Shown: positions 44,208 through 54,962 of the stretch, in pieces
Numbering within the stretch: the first letter of the stretch is position 1
How the letters are laid out: every line of letters begins with the position of its first letter
Assembly (NCBI GenBank): GCA_973895155.1
Contig: OZ316894.1
Coordinates: forward strand, 3,224,001 to 3,288,000
DNA length: 64,000 bases
DNA from: Marsupella aquatica
Taxonomy: Eukaryota > Marchantiophyta
Direction: 5' to 3'
Notes under the pieces: generated by a model
Database searches by the model: none
What the model was told of the DNA's origin: nothing
Seen by the model: the letters and a program-made list of their open reading frames with translations, nothing else
Program-made: the position numbers and the translations under genes

Positions 44208-46907
44208 ATGGCAGAGATTTTCAAGAGGCAAGCAGGCCTGTCTGCTGAAGCTGCGGCCATAGCAGCTCAATTGACCCAGGGCCTGATTGACGAATCCAGG
44301 CAATCTGCCATAAGTGAAGCAGAGAAGGCTTTCATGGAGAGGCTAGAGAAAGGAAAGGAGAAAAAAAGAAAGAGGAAGGAGGAGAGGAAAGGCAGGCCAG
44401 TGGAGGCCCTCTCACCACAAGAAAGAGAGAAGAGGCTTAGAAAGGAGGCTCGAGCTGCAGAAAGGGCAAGGATTGAGGAAGAGAGGCTACGAGCAGAGGA
44501 AAGGGCCAAACGACCAAAATTGTTCATTAATAAGGGAGGAGCTCCGATGACAAAGAGCTACAATTTGTTCAGAAGTCAGCTAGGGCAGGTGTTGAGGGCA
44601 AATTTCAGCCCCTTAGACTACTGGGGGAAGAAGAAAGAAGAGGAGAAATTTCAAACAAGGGAGCAAGTGAAGGAGCGATTCTGTAATGGCTGCTTCCTGG
44701 ATGATCGATGGCTGAATAAGAAGATCTCACGTTCACTTGCAGATAGACGTAATAATGTGAGAGAAAAGATGAGGAAGTACCTGGCAGATTGTAAGGAGGA
44801 GGCAGAGGTGATCAGGCAGAGAGATCCCCCGGATGAGATACCAGCTGATGCCTGGTCTGCTTGGATTGATGCTGAGCTACAGGTTCGTGCTTGGCAAGCG
44901 AGACGTCACTGGCAGGCTGAGCTCGATGAGGCAGAGAAGAGGGTCCTTTCAGGACAGACTGTTGACATCCCCCTCCTACAGCAAAACTTAATGGAATGGG
45001 AGGCCAAATTAGCACTGCTTGGAGACCCTCCACTTTACATTCAAAATACAATTGAGAGGGTGGAGAAGAGACCTGCAGTTACTCACCGAATGGGGCAGGG
45101 TGGAGCGCATCGTCTCAAAGCAGAGTTTGTAAGTCCTCTGCTCCCCTCCTCCTTGCTCGCCTCCTTGCTGAATTTTCACCTTGAAATTGGGTCCTCCCTC
45201 TCCCTGATCACCTCAGGCACAACCTTGGCTATGCCTGCATAAGTCCTCCCAGACCTCCCCTCTTATCCCTGTGCGTTTGTTATCGAGCCTGTATCGCAAG
45301 TTTTGATGTGTCCTTATTTTTTTCTGTTTCCGATTCTATTCCGATTGCTGAAGAGTCGGAAATGGAGTGGGACTCTCTCTTATGGGTTTTGGACGCAAGG
45401 CTTCCGATTATGGTCCGATTACCTGAGAATCGGACCCTGCATCGGACCTTAGGTTTCGGGGTTTAGGGTGGAGGGGTCCGATTAGGGAAGCATCGGAAAA
45501 ATTCAAAATTTTGAATATTTGACTGTTTTAGGCCACGCCGGGGGGTTTTTTTTTTTAAGGAGTGTCGGGCTTAGGTTGTAGTTGCTTTTTGCGATAGTTA
45601 GGCCACAATAATAAGGGAGTATTTTATATAGGTAGAGTGGGTAGTGATACCCATGAGTTGAAAGGGATGTGGGGGTGTTAGGGAATTTTTCTATGTGTGG
45701 GGCTAGGTAGGGATTATTATTCATTAAGTAATGTGGGGGATTTGGTAGGGATTAACTTTTAAAATAATGTATTTCAAGTAATGGGGGGTTTCAATTTTAT
45801 TCTCATTTGCCGGGGAGGGGGGTTAATTATTATCTTGAGTATGGTGCAGGAGCGAGAGCATGGACGCCCAATCTTGCCACCTGAGAGAGAGTTGGCTAAG
45901 AAATTTGGAACGCGGGCTCTGAAACTTCACATGCAGGACGAGTTGGGGTTGGTAAGTATATGCACAATTGAAAACCATATTTCTAACCTTTGAATGCAAC
46001 ATGGTTATAATCACTCCCTTGTAGGTCATTTGCAACACTAACACTTGGGTTCATGGTTGCTTACATGTATGTAGGAGTCAAATGAGGAGTCGGAGGGTTT
46101 GGACTCAGACGAGGAGGGTTCGGGGGCCTCAGATTCAGAGTCTGAGGCTGAGGCTGAGGAGGGGAGTGTGGCACCCACCCCTGTTCGCTTGATTGGCGGC
46201 ACATCCCGAGGGACTCGAGGTAGTCATTCCAGACGGAGGACTGATGGTGATGTAGGTGGCCGTAGAGCAGCAGGAGGTAGTGGGGGTGCTACAGCTGCTG
46301 GAGGTGGTGTTGGGACAAGTGGTAGTGGGCGCCGGGGCGGTTTTCATCGATCTGCAGGTGCTGGTGGGCGGGGTAGTACTGGGGCCCATAGTGGTTCTCA
46401 CAGGCCCGGGTCTGGTGGGGGGGGGTTGGTAGTGGGCCCCATGGTGGTTCTCGCCGCCATTCAGGGGTTGTTGGCGGGAATGGTTCTCGCCATTCAGGGG
46501 CTAGTGGTGGAGGGGCTAGTGGGGGTGGGAGCACTGCTCGTGGTCATTCAGGGGCCAACAGGGTGAGTGGGACTGCAGTTGGTGGCATTGGTGATGGGAC
46601 TCCATCTCACCAGTCAGGGGCTAGTGGAGGTGCAAGGTCTCACCACTCTGCAGCCCAAGGGGGTAGTGGAAGTGCATCATTTCATACTTGCTCCGATGCT
46701 GGGGGTGTTACAGTGCCTTCTCATGACTTAGAAGGTGATGTTGGTGACGTTGGTACCGCGATAGCTCCAAGCACCACAGCTGCAACTGCATCTCATGCTG
46801 TCATTGATAGGGTCCTAGGGTTAGTGCCAGATGCCACTACCCGACCAGAGAGTTATCGCCCTCGTGCCAAGAAGAGGAAGGGACGACATGCACCAACATA
46901 TGGATAG
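44208..46907 (+). CDS. CACTA accessory protein (TNPA/Transposase_24-like), three exons
   Basis: Exons 44208-45128, 45850-45951 and 46075-46907, with phase-0 junctions at TTT|GTAAGT, GGTGCAG|GAG, TTG|GTAAGT and ATGTAG|GAG. Exon 1 (start MAEIFKRQAG) is a highly charged helix with a KEKKRKRKEERK nuclear-signal-like stretch, then a Trp-rich globular part (DDRWLNKKISRSLADRRNN, DAWSAWIDAEL) that resembles the accessory proteins of plant En/Spm elements. Exon 3 is acidic, then a Gly/Ser/His-rich low-complexity tail ending RAKKRKGRHAPTYG. A G run at about 46416-46425 shifts the frame, and the tail continues in another phase to the TAG at 46905. Intron 1 (721 bp) contains TCCGAT repeats. A DNA-binding or regulatory role is inferred. 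Confidence 0.7.
45330..45500. promoter_or_regulatory. TCCGAT cluster in accessory-gene intron 1
   Basis: About seven TCCGAT, ATCGGA or GTCGGA words in 170 bp, in both orientations, matching the subterminal array motif. A position inside an intron suggests internal binding by the element's own repeat-binding protein; this is inference. Confidence 0.6.
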
Positions 46908-47149
46908 GCCAGGTAGCTTAGCATAGGACCATTTGTAGGTAGGCCGCGATACCATGCAGGTTGAGATGGATTATACACCTGTACATGTAAAGGTTGTACT
47001 TTCCATGTTAGAGGAGGCCATCCTCTTTTGTATATATAATGGCAGGGGTTTTCCCCCTTTTGAGTCTCACTACCATTCTTGCTACCCATGCTCACTTCCA
47101 TGCATCCCAACATTGTAACCCCCACACCCCCAAAATTAATAATCTGAAA

Positions 47150-47690
47150 TTTTACCCCTTCAATTATCCGATACTCCTCTGATCTTAAAAATATCGGAAT
47201 GTCCGATTCTCCCAAACTCGGAATTTGCCATCCCTAGAGAATCGATCTTTCCGATACCCTCGGTTACGGTCTTTCCGATACTTCTAGTAACGGTATTTCC
47301 GATCTTTATAACGACGGTATGTTCGATACTTTTATTTACGGTCTTTGCGTAACCTTTTGATACGCAATATGCGATATTCAGAGTTACCCAAAGTCCGATT
47401 CTTTACGTATCGGAAGTGTATCGGAAGTGTATCGGAAGTGTATCGGCTCCCCTCTTCCATTTCCGATTTGCAGAACATCGGACGGCTACTTTTCCGTTAT
47501 TCTTGGGTACGCAAAGTGCGTTAAGTTTTGTATCGCAAAGTCCGATTATCTTCCGATTGTCGTTATCCGATGGGTTGAGAGTCGGAATTTGCGATACGTT
47601 TAGAGTCGGATGAGATGTTTTTCTTGGCAAAATTTTACAAAGGGATCCGAAGGTGTCCATATCGGAAATTGACCTCATAATGTACTAGTG
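47150..47690 (-). repeat. CACTA right TIR and subterminal repeat array
   Basis: More than a dozen TCCGAT/ATCGGA words, including a perfect 11-bp tandem run of GTATCGGAAGT around 47408-47443. The TIR ends at 47690 (CTAGTG). It is the mirror of the left array in motif but not in linear order. Confidence 0.88.
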
Positions 47691-47693
47691 TGA

Positions 47694-48062
47694 ATGGTTC
47701 TTCTTCATCAATCATCATTTTTCTGTTCCTTGCGTGTGTGGTTCCTCCATTCCCTTTTGAGTTTGAGATTTCACTAACATAACATCCCAGGAATGTTGTA
47801 AAAGATGAAGAAAATAAACACCTGAACTTTTTGCAGTGGTTTCCCAATGCTTGGGCCATCCAATTGGTTTGGGAAGAACAGAAACATCGAGTGCGAGCTA
47901 CAAAACATTGAGACTGCACAATCTGACTTGCCTTGTAATTTAAAAAAATTTAAAAACCAAAAGTCACCATTCAAACTAACTCATTGTAATTGAGTTGCAA
48001 AGTACAAACTCAGTTCCTCATTCAGAGTAACTAACCAGTTTGTCAAATTGAAGAATTGTTAG
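47694..48062. other. Non-coding spacer
   Basis: No gene or known repeat is recognised. Confidence 0.45.
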
Positions 48063-48218
48063 GAGAGATATATTAATGGACCCCCAAAATGAAAAGTGCT
48101 ACTTGATGGACCCCATGAATGTACATATCCTTAATAGACTTTAAACCAACCTACCTAAAGCCTCATGTGTTCATCAAGTAACAATTTCCAATTTAGGGGT
48201 CTATCATGTATATATCTC
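48063..48218. mobile_element. Mutator-like MITE, diverged copy
   Basis: GAGAGATATATTAATGGACC at the left and, inverted, GAGATATATACATGATAGACC at the right form terminal inverted repeats. Internal words such as CTTGATGGACCCC match the better copy at 52205-52371. Flanks GAATTGTTAG and GAGCTGTTCA are only partly alike, so the target duplication has decayed. Confidence 0.7.
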
Positions 48219-51200
48219 GAGCTGTTCAAGACCCCCAAAAGTACAAAGTATTCTCCCCCCTTAAGTCATAGTAAGTAACTGCTTCAGGACAAGACTGTTA
48301 AATCTCTGTACAACACTACAGTAGTCCTTCAGGTTTTCAAGATTGCCATTCAAAAAGTGTCATAGAAGATCCTGCTTTAAGCAGATCATGACCTCTGTTA
48401 GTCATAGTTTTTTTTATGTGAATTGGACTCGTGCAGTGAGTATGTAAGCTACTGTAGTGAGATCATGAGGTGGTTCCAAAAGTTGTTCCAAGAAGTTGGC
48501 CACAAGGATTTTGAGAAAGGTCGCTACTGTTGGCCTTGGACAGGCTGAAAGGCGACACAACTCCCATAGAGGTGTCAGGGTCCGTGTACCCCCACCACTA
48601 CTGCACAGTGGCCTAGATTGATCTGCTTTGTTTGTGGATCATTACCGCATTGAATGCAACTGTCTGGTATGCAGCTTTTGGACTTCTAGGAACCACCCAC
48701 CCTCAAGCTGAGCACATTCCTTTGACCCATGTCTAGCGTAAAAGCAAAACATGGAAGCTTACAAGTTACAAGTTTTGAACTGGTAGATGAACTCATGGCA
48801 TATAGCATTATAGCATACTCATCCTGGAACATGAAAATTTATTTTGTCCTCATGAAAAGTTATTTTGTCCTCTAGCAAAAAGTTTAAGTTTTTTAGTGAA
48901 ATACAGATGATCTATTTTTTTGTGGCAAATATAAACAGTACATTAATTAGGAAGAGTGACATTGAAAAGTTGTGCACATAAAGTATAAGAATAAAAGTAC
49001 ACATGTAAAGAAAAATAATAAAGAACAAGAAAAATTTAAGTCTAAGGTATTGGGTTCTGCACATACTATACACCAGTAAAGATACTTATGTACTTATCTT
49101 AGGTAATGACACTCAAATGAATTAAAACCATAAATTTAGGACACAAAACCATGAGTAGAACTAAAAGACATGAGGAGTGCACCTTCATTAGATCATTTCT
49201 TCTTCACTAAGGGCTAGAACTTCCGTGAGCTTTGTTTAAAGGGTGGATGATCAAAAGTATATCAAAGATTGAAAAATTTAGAGGGGTGCCAGATTAAATT
49301 CAAAATCTAAAGTATACAAGGGATGCACCTTGGTAAGACACATTGAATCAAAATACACAAGAAAAGAAATTTGAATAAGACAAAATACTAGAAGATGGAT
49401 TCACCATATAGCAGTCTCATTACAAGTTTTGAACTGGTAGATGAACTCATGGCATTATCCCAGCCAAGCCCAACCCGAGCCTGCCCCATTGTCAGGTCCC
49501 AACATTTGGTAGTTTTTTCTCGAGGAAAATTGGGGGTGGGATGAGCAGGCAGGGTCAACCGTTCATTTAAGCAAGGAACGAGCTTGCAACTCTGCCCTGT
49601 TTGCAATGGGGAGGGGTTAGCCTTGTTTAGGGCAATGTTGACCAGGGTTTGGTGGGATGTGCCTTACCACATGGCAGTCAACCAATCATGGGGGGCCTTG
49701 GTTAATTCCTGTGGTTCAGTATGCAAAATGGGGGTCAAGGTGAAATAAAATTTCTTGGGGGACAGGTTACCAAGTTTGATCAGTTTGGGGAAGAGGCTAC
49801 AACTTTCAAGATCCTCTCTAGAATAAATTCTCTCGAATATATGTCTCTAGAATATATGTGAGCCCCTTGGGATGAAAAGTTTGCTTGCTGATGTCCCCAA
49901 GTTTCAGATGGACTTGGTGAGGTCCTCCCACTAGTTATGGGTTTTCAGTTCTTCCCAAGGCATTAATTGTACATAGCATACAGCAAACTATGCAGTAGTG
50001 GACAATGTTACTTCGCTAGGTTATTGTGGAGACTTGTAGTGCCCTGATGTCCAATGTGTCACTTCAGATGATCCACCAACTATATTGAAGTCAATCCTCC
50101 AAGTTGGGCATTGGTGCCCAATTTGGACTCTTTGTACCATTTCTTTGTGTAATAAAATCCAACGAGGCTTCCCTGCCCTAGACCTGTAGCCAGCTGAGGG
50201 CTCCTTAGTTCTGTGTAAAAAGGAGCGGGGGAGTGGGCCTAATGCTGGGCCTAATGCTGTTGATTGATTGTGATGATGGGGAAGTTCCTGAAGTTCTATA
50301 AGTCTCTATCCCGTTATCAACCTTTGGTCCACCCGGGTGCCCACCCCCTCTATGGGCCACCCATGTTGTCAATACTCAACGATGAGATTCAATGGGTTCA
50401 GGGAGCCCTGGGGAGTCTGGGTGGGTGGGTTCAAGGAGCCCTTCAAACTATACTTGTGAATAGGACTGGGTGGATAGGTCAAGGCATAGGCAGTCTGGGT
50501 GGGCTAAGGGAGCCACTTGCATATTCTGTAGAAACTATATTACCAATGAATTCCGGCCCCTCTGCTAGAAATATTGCTTGAAATTAACTTATTCGGCTTC
50601 TCCTCATCAGTAGACTCAACCGACTATTATGAATGTTACCCAATAAAGTTTGAGTGGCTTTAATGCCTTTAAAAAAGCAATATTAAGGAGTACCACAGTA
50701 ATTTCCGAATCCTTTGCACCCTATATTGCTTGAAACAACTTTGAACTATATGCCACTAACGATGTTCAAATTTACAGTCACAATTTTTTTATATCCAGAT
50801 TTTGTACATGGATGACAAATCCACTAATGTAATCAAGGTAGCCAAATGTTAAACTGTATAATATTTGTAAATATGATAATAACAATAGCACTATTCTATA
50901 TTGAAACATCGTTCGTGGCAATGAAGTAAAAAGCTGGTGCTTGAAATTGACTTGCTCCGTTTCTTCCCATCGATGTACTCTCCAACGACTATCATTACAA
51001 ACTTTGCAACATGGGGTGGGTCCACACTTGAACACTGTCGCCCGATATTCAATTCAACGCATGCATCTCGCGCGCAGCCAAATCGTGTCGGATGTACGAA
51101 ATCGAGATAGAAAGTTAGCAACCATCTGCCAACAATCTCTGTCATTCCGCTTTAACCTTTAGATCTGCTCATTTTGTATACTTCTCACTTTCTCAGTCTA

Positions 51201-52194
51201 TTCCTTTCATCTCCCACTGTAGATATTCGTGACATTTGGTCGACGATGTGAATGACCCAAAGGGCATATAATTGAAGAACTACAAGTCGAACAGTCGATT
51301 GAAAACTTACTGTTGACCTCGTATTAAGCCACTCATCCCTGGCGCATATGCAGTGTTACCTTTGTCATTGGATGATCTGATTTTACGGCAGGGAAGCCGC
51401 TTATCATGGCATGAGGATCTTTCTCAGTCTTGTGAGTGGCTACTGAACTATCATAAGAGTAAGCTTAATCATATTTTAATTGCTCAACTATCACCACTTG
51501 ATTTTCCGCATAGAATAGGCCAGCACTGAGCTCCACTCCAGAGTGTCTCGTGTGTTGTTGTTTAGCTGGCTGTCTAATGTCTACAATAGTTTTTTGGATT
51601 AGACATCATAGCCTTAGCCTGTCGATTCTGTCCAGAGCTTTTAGACATCCACTGACCCTCTCTCTGCAAGTCCTCGCGATGCAAGTGCTGCTTCCCTCCA
51701 ATCGAGGTTGCAGTTCTATTTCACTGTTACAAGAGCAATCACGTCTCACTAAAAGATAAATGTGTAGTGCAATTCCATCTATATGTGATGAAAGCTCTTG
51801 TCCATAAGTGCAGGGAGACCACCCCTTGCATTTGCTGATAAGTGTTTGGAGAGCTTTGGAAGAGTACTAACTACTCCACTTTGTATGTCCCCCAAATTTC
51901 TTCAAAGAAATTTGTTTACTGACATACAAAATAACAATTCAGTCTTGCAAAGGGTGACATGGGGCCACATGAGACCCACAAAGGCAGTGAAGCATTCCAT
52001 GTGAGCCTCTCCTTGGTCGAGCCATGGTTCTCCCCAACCCCCATAGAGGTCATTCAGTGGCCCCATGAATTCCCGAATCAAGTCCAACGAAGAACCTCAT
52101 TGTTAGTTGGACCCTCCTCCAACTCTCACGTCGAGCCAATAAGGGTCTATGGATTCAGTTGAAATTTTATTTATGGCGACCAAGGAGTTATAAT
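48219..52194. other. Non-coding region, no supported gene
   Basis: A 36-bp exact direct repeat beginning TTACAAGTTTTGAACTGG occurs at 48766-48801 and 49420-49455, 654 bp apart. Open frames here are short and featureless. GC-richer patches near 50230-50560 contain loosely repeated GGGTGGG and GGAGCC words. Confidence 0.45.
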
Positions 52195-52204
52195 AATTTA
52201 GAAA

Positions 52205-52371
52205 GAGAGATTTTCTTGATGGACCCCAAAATGAAAATCTTTACTTGATGGACCCCAGAGTGATCCATACCCTTGATGGACCTTAAATCAAGGGTCCTAA
52301 AATCTCATGGGGTCTCATAGGGTCCATTAAGTAACACTTCTCCATTTTGGGGTCCATCTAGTATCTGTCTC
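52205..52371. mobile_element. Mutator-like MITE with intact 10-bp target duplication
   Basis: A 167-bp element with inverted ends GAGAGATTTTCTTGATGGAC and, from the right, GAGACAGATACTAGATGGAC, both continuing CCCAAAATG. Exact 10-bp flanks AATTTAGAAA lie at 52195-52204 and 52372-52381; 9-11 bp is the size for Mutator-like elements. It has no coding capacity. The related copy is at 48063-48218. Confidence 0.9.
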
Positions 52372-52381
52372 AATTTAGAAA

Positions 52382-53683
52382 GGAAGGTTATGCCTGTAGA
52401 TCTTCCGCCCAATCGAGGGAATGAGAAATCGATGTTTTTTTACAATTTGGAGGGTGGCCGCACATAGTGCAGAATTTTATGTACTTCTTTGTTACATTTA
52501 TCAATAAATGTTTTTTAGATATACATTGCAATAATTGATAAATGCATGTGTATAATTCTAGACAAATACGCACTTATGTAATTATGTTTTGGTGTTGCTA
52601 TTTTGTCATTCAGTGAGTGTCTACCACACTCATACAAAGTGTATTGCTTTGGAACATTTACAAAGGAAATCATCGTAACATTAGGGGACTTCAAAGTAAA
52701 CCTGCACTTATACGTGGAATGCACTTATCCACAGTTCACTGTTGGCTTTACACGAACTTGGGGGGCCATTCAAGTATGGTAAGTAGTGGGCCCAAATAAA
52801 TGCTCCCCTGGATTGCATATCTTGTCTAGAATTTTTTTCCACCTGCAAAGGTGGTCCAAACGTTTCCAAACTTTGGCTCTTTCAAGGGATTTGTATGATT
52901 GGGTGGTGGGCCTCATCAAAGAAAAAGCCCCCAAAAGTTGGGGTTAATGCTGCGCCCTATTTTTAAGAAAATGACATTAAGAGTGAGTGGGGGAAAGGGC
53001 CACAATCATCCCATCCGTGTGTTCTTGGCCTTGATTTAGCCTCCATCTCAAATTGGAGGGGCTTTGATTGACAGTTTTTGAGAGCGTCCATTTCCATGAA
53101 AGTAGGTATCTGGCTGCGACTACTGAAAGTGAGGAGAATGTTTAAGTGTAGTAGGGATGAACATAGTTGGGCAAGTAATTACATGCACAAGCCACACCCC
53201 GTTGTGTGGTCCAGTTAACATACTGTGTGCACTGTTTTTACTAAAATGTATCCTATCCCCCAAACTGGTCAAGATTACTAACATGCCCCCAAAACTAATT
53301 TAACTGTCAGGTTGCCCCTCAAGTCCTGTACTGTTTGGCTTCACTAGACTCTATGATGAACCCAAGATTGCACACAATGGGTTTCTGGACACATGGAGAT
53401 TCATGATTTGCCTGTACTAACCCCCTCTAATGGTGCTTCCACCTCCACCAGGTTCCCTCATCCAATACTCACCTGAATGCATGGGTCCACCATATTCTAC
53501 AAGCAAAAACTATTATATTTTGGTCCCCCTCACTTCCGCCAACTCTCCTAGAGCTCATCAATGCCCAATGTCTCTGCTATTCTCTTTTGAGCTCTCTTGA
53601 TCTACATTGGAATGAGCTAAAAATGAAGTTGAAAATTGAAATCCATTTCAAACAATCTAATGTGATTGCCCAAAGAGGCATGA
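52382..53683. other. Non-coding region, no supported gene
   Basis: Nothing beyond short chance frames is seen on either strand. Confidence 0.45.
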
Positions 53684-53803
53684 CTGTGTGGTAGCTCAAT
53701 TGAGTGGATAATGATAGGTCTTGAGTTCAACTGTTATGACTAACTATTCCCTTTCTGCGGGGTTTCACAGATTTCCCCTTAAACTTTAATTAAAAAAAAA
53801 AAC
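53684..53803 (+). mobile_element. Poly-A-tailed tRNA-derived SINE (second type)
   Basis: An A-box-like TGGTAGCTCAATTGAGTGG (53689-53707) is followed 10 bp later by a B-box-like GGTCTTGAGTTCAACTG (53717-53733), a 50-bp body with GCGGGGTTTCACAGATTTCC, and a tail of eleven or so A residues ending near 53803. This is the layout of a short Pol III SINE. The cloverleaf is not maintained, so it is not a tRNA gene. Target duplication is not evident. Confidence 0.65.
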
Positions 53804-54709
53804 ATTCCATTGTGACAAAATTGGGCAGAAATGTTCATATTTTCTATCAGGAAAACAAACTGAACAAATGTGCAAACATATGTAATGTTTTCTTTTTGTA
53901 GAAAACCAGGGTGGGAGGCTCAACAGTACATCAAAAAAAAGTTTGAAAGGGTTTGATCCCAGGCTTGACTGATTTGGGCTGGGTTACCTTTAGGGCAATG
54001 AGGTCCGTCAGAGTGTGTGTTCTCGGCCGTCCGATGTGTTAGGTGAATCATACATGAGTGAATTTAACCAATACCAAAAACAAATGACAAAGTAATAAAC
54101 AAACTAAAAAAATAACCAGAATACTAAGTTGGTGTCTTTAGAGTGATAGACAAACTTGTAATTGTCAGTTTTTGGCTAACCATAGATGTGAATTCTTTAG
54201 GCATGGAGTTGGACTCCACTCTTACCTAGAGCCTTGTAAGCTTTCCAGTCCTTTGTCCCATTGTCCTTTTAGGGAGGTGCTTTTGTAGTGTCTGGTTTGA
54301 GGTTTTGTAGTGGTTCTCCTGTGTTTTCCTAATTATTAGGGGTCTCAAATCTCTCATTTCTGCCTCCGGTGGCGGTCAACAATGAATTCCAAAAAAAAAT
54401 GGTGGACACAAAAATGCGTGTTCGCACATTCATGACCAGTGGTTGAAACTGGTAATTTTGGGCTTTTTCCTGGCAACTTCAAGGTGTGAGACTCCCTATT
54501 GGTGCTTTTGTAGCAGTGGAGACATGACAAGGTCCGTCGTCTCCATTCAACCCTCATAAGACAGGAGTGACTAATTGGACTGACTAATTGAACTGAAAGT
54601 CTGGTGTGAGAAATATGGCAGGAATGTAGTACATATTTCCTTCTTTGTAATCTGGCAAGTGAATCCGACACTCTCAAAGTTTTTTTTTTGGCTTGAAAAC
54701 CTGAAGCAG
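53804..54709. other. Non-coding region, no supported gene
   Basis: Open frames such as the minus-strand one at 54354-54677 have no recognisable content. Confidence 0.4.
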
Positions 54710-54962
54710 GTCCATCTAACAGAGGATAAACATCCTGCTCGCATTTCTATGTAGGGTAACCACAAGGGGACAATATCCAGGATCTCACACTACCCAGGAG
54801 GGAGAGAGTATTAAACCAGAATCCCAAAGCGAGTAGCTAGGGGCTAAGGAGATAATCAATACTCCCACCACTACACCTCACACACACATTAGCATACACC
54901 TTGAGAATAATTGAACCTGTGACCTCTAGGTTCTAGGTTCTCATCCTCTGGCTCTCATGACA
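54710..54962 (-). mobile_element. tRNA-derived SINE, copy 2
   Basis: On the minus strand an A-box-like GAGAGCCAGAGGATGAG (54939-54957) and a B-box-like CACAGGTTCAATTATTC (about 54906-54922) head a body with GTAGTGGTGGGAGTATTG, CTCCTTAGC, GGTTTAATACTCTC, GTCCCCTTGTGGTTAC and the 3' end CCTCTGTTAGATGGACC. It is collinear with 60763-61056 and, without the promoter boxes, with 17745-17995. Confidence 0.82.

Larger units (their letters stand above)
37610..47690. mobile_element. Complete CACTA (En/Spm) transposon carrying a SET-domain gene
   Basis: A 10,081-bp element. The left end reads CACTAGTACATTTTTGCTCA and the right end, inverted, CACTAGTACATTATGAGGTC. Both are followed within 25 bp by a TTTCCGAT motif. 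A 3-bp target-site duplication TGA lies at 37607-37609 and 47691-47693, the superfamily standard. Dense TCCGAT/ATCGGA subterminal repeats fill the outer 0.45-0.55 kb of each end. Inside are a TNP2-like transposase and a SET-domain gene on the minus strand and an accessory gene on the plus strand, diverging from 43.06-44.2 kb. Intact ends suggest it can be mobilised, but the transposase has an in-frame stop. Confidence 0.96.

Noticed and set aside
53684-53740. tRNA gene candidate
   Set aside because: A and B boxes are present but no cloverleaf or acceptor stem can be formed, and a poly-A tail follows, so it is a SINE.
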